Shown: positions 39,045-48,387 of the stretch, piece after piece | Position numbering within the stretch: position 1 is the first letter of the stretch | Layout: every line of letters begins with the position of its first letter | From: Christiangramia forsetii KT0803 | GTDB lineage: Bacteria; Bacteroidota; Bacteroidia; Flavobacteriales; Flavobacteriaceae | Assembly: GCF_000060345.1 (NCBI RefSeq) | Contig: NC_008571.1 | Location: 2,914,001 to 2,978,000 of the forward strand | Length of the DNA stretch: 64,000 nt | Direction of reading: 5' to 3' | The notes under the pieces: generated by a model | What the model was told of the DNA's origin: nothing | The model's input: the letters and a program-made list of their open reading frames with translations, nothing else | Database searches by the model: none | Program-made: the position numbers and the translations under genes

Positions 39045-42000
39045 ATGAAAGCAAAATTTAGTAGTATTTTAACGCTATTACTGGCGTTTGTTGTGCAAAT
39101 AACCTTTGCACAAGAGCAAACGATTACCGGTATGGTAACCGATTCTGATGGGTTACCGTTGCCTGGTGTAAACGTGCTCGTAAAAGGAACCTCAACAGGT
39201 GTTCAAACAGACTTTGACGGAAACTATTCCATTAATGCCAATGTTGGCGATGTTTTGGCGTTTTCTTTCGTTGGTCTTAAAACTGCAGAATATACTGTTG
39301 CAAACAACACTGAAATTGATGTAGTACTGGAAGCAGACGCAGCGCAATTAGATGAAGTGGTGGTTACCGCTCTGGGAATTAAAAGAGAAAAGAAATCATT
39401 GGGGTATGCTACACAATCTGTAGAAGGCTCTGAAGTTTCTGATGTTCCTACTACAAACTTTATGAACTCACTTTCTGGTAAGGTGGCTGGTTTAAATATT
39501 AAATCTTCAGGTACGCCAGGCGGATCTTCTAATATTGTAATTAGGGGAAACTCCTCTTTAACTGGTAATAACCAGGCTCTTTTTGTTGTAGATGGAACAC
39601 CTATTAGTAACAGTAACTCTAACACATCCGATCAGACTAGAGGTAGGGGTGGTTATGATTATGGTAATGCCGCAATGGACATCAACCCAAATGACATCGC
39701 TTCTATTAACGTATTAAAAGGTGCAGCTGCATCAGCATTGTATGGAGCAAGAGCCGCAAATGGTGTGGTAATTATTGAGACTAAAAAAGGGAGTAAAGGT
39801 AAAGGAATTGGTATTTCTATTAACTCTACCGTTACTACAACCCATGTAGATGATACTACTTTACCAGTTTATCAAGATCAATATGGAGCTGGGTATGGGC
39901 AATATTACCCTTCAGATGATGGTTATTTTCTTCTGTATGATATAGATGGTGACGGTAATCTTGATGAAACTACTCCTTTTACGGAAGATGCTTCTTTTGG
40001 TGCACCATTTGATCCTAATAGATTGATATATCAATGGAATTCAATATACCCACAATTAGAGGGAACTTTTCAGCAGGCGCAACCATGGACTGCAGGTGCC
40101 ACTACTCCAAGTTCTATCTGGAACATGGGGGTTACAACAATAAACTCTGTTGCATTAGATGGTGGGACAGATAAAAGTTCATTTAGAGTAAGTGGGACTC
40201 ATTTAGATCAAAAAGGTGCGTTACCTAACAGTTCTATCAAAAGAAATACTTTAAAATTTAGCGGGACACATGACTTTAATGATAAATTTAGTGCTGCCGC
40301 CAATATTACCTATACTAGGACAGATGGTAAAGGACGTTATGGTACAGGTTATGATGCAGAAAACGTGATGCAGTCTGCTAGACAATGGTGGCAGAGAAAC
40401 GTAGATTTTCAAGAACAAAGAGATGCCTATTTTGCAACCGGAGAAAATATTACCTGGAACCCGAATGGACCAGATAATTTATCTCCGATCTATTTTGACA
40501 ATCCATATTTTACAAGATATGAGAATTTTCAAACAGATAATAGAAATAGATATTTTGGTAACGTTAACTTGACATATGAGATTAACGATGTATTTAGTGT
40601 ATTAAGCCGTTTTACTTTTGATACTTTTGAAGAGTTGAGAGAAGAGAGAAGAAATGTTGGAAGTACCGGAGTTTCTGGTTATTCTAGAATCAATAATCGT
40701 GATTCAGAATTTAATTATGACCTAATCCTTAATTTTAATACAGATATTGCTGACGGCTTGAATCTTGATGGTAACTTAGGTATGAATTTGAGAAGAAACT
40801 ATCGAGAATTTATAGATGCTTCAACCAATGGTGGTTTAAACGCTCCAGGATTCTACGCACTAAGCAACAGTGCTTCTGCACTTCAGCCACCTAACGAATA
40901 CGAAGCAACCAGAATGCTAGATGGTTTTTATGCTCGTGCAAGCTTAGGATATTTAGACACTTATTTTGTAGATGCTACTATAAGAAGAGACCGTTCTTCT
41001 ACGCTTCCTAAAGAAAACAATACTTTTTATTATCCTTCAATTTCAGGAAACGTAATTGTATCAAACCTTTTGGATGCTAATTGGCTTAACTTTGCTAAAC
41101 TTAGAGCAAATTATGCTGAAGTTGGTAACGATACAGATCCATATCGTGTTTTTAATACTTATACAATTAGTACTCCATTTGCAGGGAATGGGATTGCTTC
41201 AAATAATTCACAGTTAGCAAACATAAACCTAAAACCGGAACGTACTAAATCATATGAGGTTGGTATCGAAACCAATATTTTAGATCGAAGAATTGGTATT
41301 GATGCTTCCTATTATAATATTCAAACAGAAGATCAAATTACACCAGTACCGGTTTCAAATGCTACAGGTTTCAACACTGTATTATTAAATGCAGGGACGA
41401 TTGAAAATAAAGGACTTGAAGTATCTTTAACATTAAACCCTGTTAGAACGGAAGATTTCAACTGGAATATCACTGCCAACTGGGCAAAGAATGAGAGTGA
41501 AGTAATTGAACTACGTGAAGGAATCGAAAACCTGGAATTAGCTTCTCTACAAGGTGGTGTTTCTATAAATGCTACTCCTGGAGTTGCTTATGGCGCCATA
41601 AGAGGTACAGATTATGTATATGATGATGCAGGAAACCGCGTTGTAAACTCTAGAGGTTACTATCAAGTGACTTCTAATAGCAACAACATTATTGGAAATA
41701 TCCAGCCAGACTGGACAGGAGGTATTCAAAACAGCTTACAGTATAAAGATTTCACATTAAGTTTCCTTATAGATATGCAGAAAGGTGGAGATATTTTCTC
41801 CCTTGATACTTGGTACGGTTTCGCAACTGGACTATATGACCAGACTGTTGGAACCAACGATCTAGGAAATCCAATGAGAAATCCACTATCACAGGGTGGA
41901 GGTATAATTCTTCCAGGTGTTACTGCAGATGGACAACCAAACAATACAAGGGTAGATTTTTCTAATTTTGGGAATCCTTATGGTTATGCCAGAGATGCAA

Positions 42001-42263
42001 ATAAAGGTCATGTATATGATGCAGGTTTTGTAAAATTGAGAGAAGCTAGTCTAACTTATAATTTCAGCGAAAACTTAATAGACCAATTACCTCTTACCAA
42101 CGCCTCCCTTTCAATTATAGGAAGGAACCTTTGGATCATAGACAAAAATGTTCCTTACAGTGATCCTGAAGCAGGATTAAGTTCAGGTAACATTCAGGGA
42201 TACCAATCAGGGGCATATCCAAACTTCAGAGAGATTGGTGCAAGCGTGAAACTTAACTTTTAA
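39045..42263 (+). CDS. SusC/RagA-family TonB-dependent outer-membrane transporter 2
   Basis: A 1072-aa TonB-dependent transporter. The signal peptide (1-22, cut after TFA) is identical in sequence to that of copy 3. It is followed by the carboxypeptidase-D-like domain (LPLPGVNVLVKGTSTGVQTD), the signature DEVVVTALG at 103-111, a plug with ASALYGARAANGVVIIETK, and a barrel ending ..GASVKLNF. The repeat-like GDGNLDE segment near residue 300 resembles a calcium-binding loop (DIDGDGNLDE). SusD 2 starts 5 nt after its stop, so the two are translationally coupled. The substrate is unknown. Confidence 0.95.
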   Translation: MKAKFSSILTLLLAFVVQITFAQEQTITGMVTDSDGLPLPGVNVLVKGTSTGVQTDFDGNYSINANVGDVLAFSFVGLKTAEYTVANNTEIDVVLEADAAQLDEVVVTALGIKREKKSLGYATQSVEGSEVSDVPTTNFMNSLSGKVAGLNIKSSGTPGGSSNIVIRGNSSLTGNNQALFVVDGTPISNSNSNTSDQTRGRGGYDYGNAAMDINPNDIASINVLKGAAASALYGARAANGVVIIETKKGSKGKGIGISINSTVTTTHVDDTTLPVYQDQYGAGYGQYYPSDDGYFLLYDIDGDGNLDETTPFTEDASFGAPFDPNRLIYQWNSIYPQLEGTFQQAQPWTAGATTPSSIWNMGVTTINSVALDGGTDKSSFRVSGTHLDQKGALPNSSIKRNTLKFSGTHDFNDKFSAAANITYTRTDGKGRYGTGYDAENVMQSARQWWQRNVDFQEQRDAYFATGENITWNPNGPDNLSPIYFDNPYFTRYENFQTDNRNRYFGNVNLTYEINDVFSVLSRFTFDTFEELREERRNVGSTGVSGYSRINNRDSEFNYDLILNFNTDIADGLNLDGNLGMNLRRNYREFIDASTNGGLNAPGFYALSNSASALQPPNEYEATRMLDGFYARASLGYLDTYFVDATIRRDRSSTLPKENNTFYYPSISGNVIVSNLLDANWLNFAKLRANYAEVGNDTDPYRVFNTYTISTPFAGNGIASNNSQLANINLKPERTKSYEVGIETNILDRRIGIDASYYNIQTEDQITPVPVSNATGFNTVLLNAGTIENKGLEVSLTLNPVRTEDFNWNITANWAKNESEVIELREGIENLELASLQGGVSINATPGVAYGAIRGTDYVYDDAGNRVVNSRGYYQVTSNSNNIIGNIQPDWTGGIQNSLQYKDFTLSFLIDMQKGGDIFSLDTWYGFATGLYDQTVGTNDLGNPMRNPLSQGGGIILPGVTADGQPNNTRVDFSNFGNPYGYARDANKGHVYDAGFVKLREASLTYNFSENLIDQLPLTNASLSIIGRNLWIIDKNVPYSDPEAGLSSGNIQGYQSGAYPNFREIGASVKLNF

Positions 42264-42268
42264 AAAAA

Positions 42269-43696
42269 ATGATTATGAAAAAATATATAATAGCACTCCT
42301 TGCTCTAGTGACCTTATGGTCTTGCCAGAGTGATGAAGATTATGAGGATCTAAATAGGGATCCTAAAAACCCTACGCAGGTATCAGAAGCCTTTTTATTT
42401 ACTTCTGCAACCGTTAGCCTAGGTGATCAACTAGCCACTCCTAATGTAAATTTAAATGTATTTAGATTTTTGGCACAATACCTTTCGACAACTACATATT
42501 TGGATGAACCTAATTATAATTTGACGAATCGTAATATTCCACAGAATCATTGGTCTGAAATTTACAGGGATGTAATTTTTGATCTTCAAAATGCCAAGAC
42601 AAATATTATGAATAATGCAGATTTATCTGAAACTGAAAAGTCTGCGCGTATTGGACAGGCTGAAGTTTTAGAAGTATATGCATGGCATGTATTGGTAGAT
42701 TCCTTTGGTGATATTCCTTATACCGAAGCGCTGGATGCACAACAATTTCCACTTCCTGCTTATGATGACGCTTCAACAATTTATGGAGACCTAATTTCAA
42801 GGTTAGATTCTACCACTGCTGATCTTGAAGCCGGACAAGGTTTCACATCTGCAGATGTGATTTATGGTGGAAATATGGATAAATGGGTTAAATTTGCAAA
42901 CTCTTTAAAACTAAGACTTGCAATGAGACTCTCAGATGTTAATCCATCACTTTCACAGAGTGCCGCAGAATCTGCAATTTCTGGAGGTATATTCACTTCA
43001 AATGATGATAGCGCATTAATCGCCTATCAAGGATCATTCCCTAACACTAATCCACTATGGGAGGATCTTGTGCAAAGTGGAAGATCTGATTATCTAGCTG
43101 CAAATACTATTGTGGATTATTTAAATGATCTTAATGATCCTAGAAGAATGTATTATTTTGATGATAATTTGAGTGGTGGTTATGTTGGAGGTATCTATGG
43201 AGGAAGTAATTCTTTTCCATTTTTTACCCATATAGGAGAAGATTTTAGAGATCCAACACATCCGGGAATCTTTCTTGATTATGCTGAAGTAGAATTTTAT
43301 TTAACTGAAGCTGTACAAGATGGTTACTCTGCACCAGGATCTGCTGAATCTCATTATAACGCTGCAATTACTGCATCTATAATGTATGCAGGTGGTACTC
43401 AAGCAGATGTTGATAGTTATCTTTCTCAATCCTCGGTAGCCTACGACGGTACAGAATACAGATTAGGATTCCAGTTCTGGATTGCGATGTATGATAATCC
43501 ATTTCAAGGATGGTCTGTTTGGAGAAAATATGATGCTCCAGAGCTTAATGTAGCTGCAGATTCAGGAAGACCTGTTCCACTAAGATATACTTATCCAGTA
43601 AACGAACAGAACCTTAATCCAACCAGCTATGAAGCCGCATCTTCCGCAATTGGTGGAGACGATCAGCAAACCCCAATTTTCTGGGACGTTGAATAA
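42269..43696 (+). CDS. SusD-like surface lipoprotein 2
   Basis: A 475-aa lipoprotein with lipobox Cys19 (LWSC), then QSDEDYED, a good match to the acidic surface-export signal of flavobacterial lipoproteins. The body has the SusD-like_2 style: DLNRDPKNPTQVSEAF after the anchor, AYAWHVLVDSFGDIPYTEAL in the middle and a C-terminal RLRY-type PVPLRYTYPVNEQNLNP. Two in-frame ATGs (42269 and 42275) are possible, and the second gives the cleaner signal peptide (MKKYIIALLALV). It pairs with SusC 2, and a third lipoprotein gene follows 38 nt on. Confidence 0.93.
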   Translation: MIMKKYIIALLALVTLWSCQSDEDYEDLNRDPKNPTQVSEAFLFTSATVSLGDQLATPNVNLNVFRFLAQYLSTTTYLDEPNYNLTNRNIPQNHWSEIYRDVIFDLQNAKTNIMNNADLSETEKSARIGQAEVLEVYAWHVLVDSFGDIPYTEALDAQQFPLPAYDDASTIYGDLISRLDSTTADLEAGQGFTSADVIYGGNMDKWVKFANSLKLRLAMRLSDVNPSLSQSAAESAISGGIFTSNDDSALIAYQGSFPNTNPLWEDLVQSGRSDYLAANTIVDYLNDLNDPRRMYYFDDNLSGGYVGGIYGGSNSFPFFTHIGEDFRDPTHPGIFLDYAEVEFYLTEAVQDGYSAPGSAESHYNAAITASIMYAGGTQADVDSYLSQSSVAYDGTEYRLGFQFWIAMYDNPFQGWSVWRKYDAPELNVAADSGRPVPLRYTYPVNEQNLNPTSYEAASSAIGGDDQQTPIFWDVE

Positions 43697-43734
43697 TTGC
43701 TTTTTAACTGTGAATAAATTATAAAATATAGAAA

Positions 43735-44874
43735 ATGAAAAAATATTTAAAACTTGCAAGCTTAAGCGTACTCATCGCCGTAGGTTTGACATCATGTGAA
43801 GCTGATGATGATGGATATCGTGACGATCCTACTGAGATAGGAGGTTATGCTACTTTATCTGACAGATCTATTTCCCGTTTCGACAGAAACTCTGATCTTA
43901 ACATCAACTTTTTCGCCACTGAAGCTGTAAGCGTGGAAAGTGTGGAGATTATCCAGGGCGGATCAGTGGTTGGAAACGCAACTGTATCCGGGGAAACAGC
44001 TACTTTTAATACATCAATCTTAGGGGATTTTACATTTCCAGATGATGACGGAGTGGATCAACAAACCGGATCTTATCCTATTAGAATAAGAACAACTTAT
44101 TCCAATGGTGAAGTTTCTGAAGATCCCTTTACTGTAGGCGTAGAAAAAGTAATCTCTTTAGGTGATAATGCCACAGAGACTACTATGGACAGTTTATCTG
44201 CTGTGACTTTAAACTATGAAGTTTCTACATTCTCTGCTAACGTAGATGATGTTATGTTAGAATTAAAAAGAAACAGTGATGGAACTTTTATAGACAGCGA
44301 CGTAGATGTAGCTACAGACGGAGGTTCTGTAATGCTAAGCGAAACCAACTTTGCTGATTTAAATCTTGGAGTTAACGATACTCTTTTTTATAAATTAACA
44401 GCTACAAGTGGCAACTTAACTGATATAACGAGCGGACAGGTTGCTATTACTCCTAAAGCTTTTACTAATTCAAATTCTGTTACATTATCAGATGATCTTA
44501 CCATGAACCAGCTTGATCTGGCTACAGGTGCTATCTCGGGTGATGGTGAGGACAACGGAGCAGATATTCGTTTTCTTGACCCTACAGGATTTGAAGTTAT
44601 TGATGGCTCAGATGTATCTTTTGTAAAACTCGATGAGGATTTTGATGCCGATGTATTAACTGCAAGAGCAGCTTATGAAGATGGAGATACTATAACTTCT
44701 GCAACAGACCTTGAAAATGGAGACATATTTGTTTATAAGGATACTAGAGATGTTGAAGATGAAGATGGTAATATAGAAACTCAAAACTTCTACGGTATAT
44801 TTAGAATAGGAAGTGTTAGTGTAGTTGATGGTAATGCAGTTAGCTTTGACATTGATTACTCTGATGGATTTTAA
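43735..44874 (+). CDS. Surface lipoprotein accessory to SusCD 2
   Basis: A 379-aa lipoprotein: signal peptide with lipobox Cys21 (GLTSC) followed by EADDD, another acidic surface-export signal. The rest is acidic, beta-rich and poor in Cys, with repeated Ig-like or fibronectin-like sandwich features (SYPIRIRTTYSNGEVSEDPF, LFYKLTATSGNLTDI). I recognise no named family. Its place after SusC 2/SusD 2, where SusE/SusF-type binding proteins often sit, suggests that it helps to bind the ligand of that system. It is the last gene before a terminator and has no counterpart in loci 1 and 3. Confidence 0.85.
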   Translation: MKKYLKLASLSVLIAVGLTSCEADDDGYRDDPTEIGGYATLSDRSISRFDRNSDLNINFFATEAVSVESVEIIQGGSVVGNATVSGETATFNTSILGDFTFPDDDGVDQQTGSYPIRIRTTYSNGEVSEDPFTVGVEKVISLGDNATETTMDSLSAVTLNYEVSTFSANVDDVMLELKRNSDGTFIDSDVDVATDGGSVMLSETNFADLNLGVNDTLFYKLTATSGNLTDITSGQVAITPKAFTNSNSVTLSDDLTMNQLDLATGAISGDGEDNGADIRFLDPTGFEVIDGSDVSFVKLDEDFDADVLTARAAYEDGDTITSATDLENGDIFVYKDTRDVEDEDGNIETQNFYGIFRIGSVSVVDGNAVSFDIDYSDGF

Positions 44875-44900
44875 GAAAAGTCATTCTTAGATTTTATTTC

Positions 44901-44929
44901 AAAACCACCCCTAACCGGGTGGTTTTTTT
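44901..44929 (+). terminator. Intrinsic terminator of SusCD locus 2
   Basis: A 10-bp stem, AAAACCACCC (44901-44910) and GGGTGGTTTT (44917-44926), with loop CTAACC and a T-run. The same stem and loop end locus 3 at 49794-49822. Confidence 0.9.
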
Positions 44930-45137
44930 ATATAAATATTTGCTTACCTAGCATTTAATATATCTTCATTAATTCATCCTAAAGAATATTATTTCAGAAT
45001 TAATAGATAGGAAAACTGCTGAACTGAAAGAAAATTATTAAGAATATAAAATATTGATGTTTTCAATTTACTCATCAGTGATTCGTGCAAATGATTTAAA
45101 ATTATTTAGTTTACAGCAATTTTTAACATATATTTTA
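44930..45137. other. Intergenic stretch before SusC 3
   Basis: About 200 AT-rich bases between the terminator and the SusC 3 promoter. A short TTAACATAT motif recurs twice near its end (45123 and 45145 region). No gene was seen. Confidence 0.55.
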
Positions 45138-45167
45138 TTGATCATTAACATATTTATAGCATTTTTG
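45138..45167 (+). promoter_or_regulatory. Promoter of the third SusC/SusD locus
   Basis: TTG (45138-45140), a 19-nt spacer and CATTTTTG (45160-45167), again the non-consensus C at the first position of the -7 box. Confidence 0.65.
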
Positions 45168-45172
45168 ATGCT

Positions 45173-45195
45173 GGCTAATTCAAACAAATTTAAAA
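45173..45195 (+). promoter_or_regulatory. Conserved SusC 5' leader, copy 3
   Basis: GGCTAATTCAAA (45173-45184) followed by CAAATTTAAAA to the ATG. It starts 5 nt after the -7 box, as in copy 2. Confidence 0.65.
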
Positions 45196-48100
45196 ATGAA
45201 AGCAAAATTTAGTAGTATTTTAACGCTATTACTGGCGTTTGTGGTGCAAATTACCTTTGCGCAGCAACAAACGATCACCGGTACGGTTACAGACGAGGAT
45301 GGTCTGCCTCTGCCTGGAGTAAACGTTTTAATTAAAGGTACCAATACGGGTACTCAAACAGATTTCGACGGTAATTACTCTATTGGAGCAGAGCAGGGTG
45401 ATATCCTTTCTTTCTCTTTTGTGGGATTACAAACCTCAGAGGTCACCGTTGGATCTTCCAACCAAATTAATGTCACCATGCAGGGAGATGCAGCTCAACT
45501 TGATGAAGTTGTAGTTACTGCTCTTGGAGTTCGAGCGACACCGCGGTCTGTTACTTATGCAGTAGAAGGTGTAACAGCTGAAGAAATTGAAAATACCGGG
45601 GAAACCAACCTGGTAAATTCGCTTTCCTCTAAAGCAGCTGGTGTAAATGTAGTAAGTGCATCTGGTTCTGTTGGGGCTTCTTCCAACATAAGGATTAGAG
45701 GGAACACTTCCATTAACAGATCAAACAGCCCATTATTTATTGTAGATGGGGTGCCAATTGACAACTCGAGTTCAGGAAATGGTGTTGGGGATGTAGACCA
45801 ATCGAACAGAGCGATCGATATTAACCAGAATGATATTGCTTCTATCGATATTTTAAAAGGTACTGCCGCTCAAACACTTTATGGGTTGAGAGCTGCTAAT
45901 GGAGTTGTGATAATCACCACCAAAAAAGGTCAGTCCGGAGCACCTACCGTAAATGTTTCTTCCACTATCCAGTTTAGTGAAGTAAATCAACTTCCAGATT
46001 TACAACAAGAATATGCCCAGGGAAGACCTGTAGAAGGGCAACCTACATATAGAGGCCCTGAAACTGGCGAAGGTTTTAGCTGGGGACCAAGGATATCTTC
46101 TTTGGAATATGATGGGGACACTTCTTACCCTTACAGCAGATTTGGAAGACTTGTACCTGAAGGGGAAGGTAATGGGATGCCTGCGATGGCATTTGATAAA
46201 TCAGATTTTTTCGTGACTGGTGTGTTGAATGAACAAAACGTATCCGTTAGGGGAGGTTCTGAAAAAGTTAAATATTATATCTCCGGAGGCAAGCTAAATC
46301 AAACTGGTGTTGCTCCGAAAGAAGAATTTGATAGAAGATCTTTTAGAGGTGATATAAGTGCATCTCTTACAGATAATTTTGAAGTTTCTGCCAGTGGTAA
46401 CTATATTAATTCAGGGGGGCGTCGTGTTCAAAGAGGATCTAATGTTTCCGGTATTATGCTTGGGCTTTTAAGAGCCACCCCTTCGTTTGATAATGGTAAT
46501 GGTCTTGATGGTAGAGATGCTGCTAATACTCCTAGTAGCTACGAATTACCTGATGGCAGGCAACGAAGCTACAGAGGCGGGATTTATGACAACCCATACT
46601 GGACCGTAGCTAAGAATCCTTCATTCGACGATGTAAAACGTTTTATTGGTAGATTATCTTTTGAATATAAGCCTTTCGATTGGGCAACTGTTCAAGGTAC
46701 TTATGGATATGATCAGTATTCTGATGTGAGAAAACAGGGTGTTGATATTAATAGTGCTGGGAACCCTCAGGGTCAGGTTTATGATTCAAACATTTTTAGT
46801 GAAGATATCAATACGCAATTACTGGTACTTTTTAATAAGAATATTTCTGAAAATATAACCTTCAATAGTATTCTTGGATATGATGGATTTAGAACAGAAA
46901 GTTTATTACGCGATGTTTTAGGAAATGGATTAACCATTCCCGGTTTCTTCAATGTTTCAAATACTGCCAGCCAAGCTACTTCAGAAAGTTTATTGAATAG
47001 AAGAAATCTAGACGCCTTTCTTTCAGAGGTGAAATTTGGGATCAATGAAACCCTATTTATTAATGGTGCCTTTAGAAATGACTGGTCTTCTACCCTTCCG
47101 GAGGATGACAACAGCTTTGTATCTTATAGCGCAGGGGTTTCTTTTGTATTCACTGAACTATTGAATAGTGGCTTTATGAATTACGGAAAACTTAGAGGTT
47201 CATATGGTAAAACTGGTAACGATGCACCAGCTTTTGGTACATTAACCTATTATAACGCAGCAACAACTGGAGGAGATGGGTTTATTGATGCAAATCAGTT
47301 TCCGATCTTTTCTACGGTAGCCTTTGAAAGATCAGCACAACAGGGTAATCCAAATATTCGTCCAGAGGTAACTAAAGAATTCGAGGTAGGTGCGGAATTT
47401 AGATTTTGGGATTCCAGAATTAAGTTAGACGTCACTTATTACGATAAAGAAACAACCGATCAAATTATACCTGTTGACCAACCGGCTGTTACCGGATTTA
47501 CTTCGCGAATTGTTAATGCTGGAGTAATTTCTAACAAGGGTTGGGAAGCTCTTTTAGGTATTAAGCCAATCCAGACAGAAAATTTCACATGGGATATTGA
47601 CGCCAACTTTTCAACTTATGAAAATATTGTAGAAGAGTTAGCTGAGAACGTAGAGTCTATTACCCTCGCTGGATTTACATCAACTTCGTCCAGGGTTATC
47701 GCTGGTGAACCTTACGGAGCCATTTTTGGATCTAGGTTTGACAGAAATGAAAATGGAGAAGTACTAATAGGTGATAATGGTTTCCCTTTGGTAAATCCGG
47801 AAGACGGTGTTATAGGAGATCCTACACCAGATTTTAATATTGGTGTAAGAAATACCTTTTCATATAAGAACTTTTCATTATCTGCTTTGCTAGATATACG
47901 TGAAGGTGGCGATGTATGGTGTGGTACTTGTGGGATTATAGATTACTTTGGTACTTCCCAAAAAACAGCCGAGCAACGTGAAATTACAGATTTCGTGTTC
48001 GATGGAGTAAATGCGAATACTGGAGAAACAAACACTCAAGAGGTAGCATTGGCCAATCCTGAAAACGGACTTGGTTCATATCGATGGGTACGTTACGGTT

Positions 48101-48375
48101 TTGGTGGAGTTTCAGAAGACTATATTTATGACTCTTCATGGGTTAGGTTAAGAGAAGCTTCTCTAACCTATAGATTACCATCGGTTCTTTTAGACAATTC
48201 ATTCCTTACAGGTGGTTCCTTAACTGCGTCTGCAAGAAATCTCTTTGTTATCACAGATTATCCGGGAATTGATCCTGAAACAAACTTAACCGGAGCTTCC
48301 AACGGAGTTGGCCTGGATTACTTTAACCAGCCAAACACTAAAAGTTATGCACTAACGGTCAAACTTAATTTTTAA
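45196..48375 (+). CDS. SusC/RagA-family TonB-dependent outer-membrane transporter 3
   Basis: A 1059-aa TonB-dependent transporter. It has a signal peptide at 1-22 (identical in sequence to copy 2), a carboxypeptidase-D-like domain (GLPLPGVNVLIKGTNTG), the signature DEVVVTALG at 103-111, a plug with AQTLYGLRAANGVVIITTK, and a barrel ending ..SYALTVKLNF. A Cys pair (VWCGTCG) lies in a late extracellular-loop region, unusual because mature SusC barrels are nearly free of Cys. SusD 3 follows after 12 nt. The first ~110 residues closely match copy 2, while the barrel clearly diverges. Confidence 0.95.
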   Translation: MKAKFSSILTLLLAFVVQITFAQQQTITGTVTDEDGLPLPGVNVLIKGTNTGTQTDFDGNYSIGAEQGDILSFSFVGLQTSEVTVGSSNQINVTMQGDAAQLDEVVVTALGVRATPRSVTYAVEGVTAEEIENTGETNLVNSLSSKAAGVNVVSASGSVGASSNIRIRGNTSINRSNSPLFIVDGVPIDNSSSGNGVGDVDQSNRAIDINQNDIASIDILKGTAAQTLYGLRAANGVVIITTKKGQSGAPTVNVSSTIQFSEVNQLPDLQQEYAQGRPVEGQPTYRGPETGEGFSWGPRISSLEYDGDTSYPYSRFGRLVPEGEGNGMPAMAFDKSDFFVTGVLNEQNVSVRGGSEKVKYYISGGKLNQTGVAPKEEFDRRSFRGDISASLTDNFEVSASGNYINSGGRRVQRGSNVSGIMLGLLRATPSFDNGNGLDGRDAANTPSSYELPDGRQRSYRGGIYDNPYWTVAKNPSFDDVKRFIGRLSFEYKPFDWATVQGTYGYDQYSDVRKQGVDINSAGNPQGQVYDSNIFSEDINTQLLVLFNKNISENITFNSILGYDGFRTESLLRDVLGNGLTIPGFFNVSNTASQATSESLLNRRNLDAFLSEVKFGINETLFINGAFRNDWSSTLPEDDNSFVSYSAGVSFVFTELLNSGFMNYGKLRGSYGKTGNDAPAFGTLTYYNAATTGGDGFIDANQFPIFSTVAFERSAQQGNPNIRPEVTKEFEVGAEFRFWDSRIKLDVTYYDKETTDQIIPVDQPAVTGFTSRIVNAGVISNKGWEALLGIKPIQTENFTWDIDANFSTYENIVEELAENVESITLAGFTSTSSRVIAGEPYGAIFGSRFDRNENGEVLIGDNGFPLVNPEDGVIGDPTPDFNIGVRNTFSYKNFSLSALLDIREGGDVWCGTCGIIDYFGTSQKTAEQREITDFVFDGVNANTGETNTQEVALANPENGLGSYRWVRYGFGGVSEDYIYDSSWVRLREASLTYRLPSVLLDNSFLTGGSLTASARNLFVITDYPGIDPETNLTGASNGVGLDYFNQPNTKSYALTVKLNF

Positions 48376-48387
48376 TTAAAGTACAAT

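Noticed and set aside
39224-39625. A 133-codon minus-strand frame inside SusC 2
   Set aside because: Antisense shadow of the SusC plug region; the equivalent frames appear opposite the other SusC copies because the coding strands are similar.
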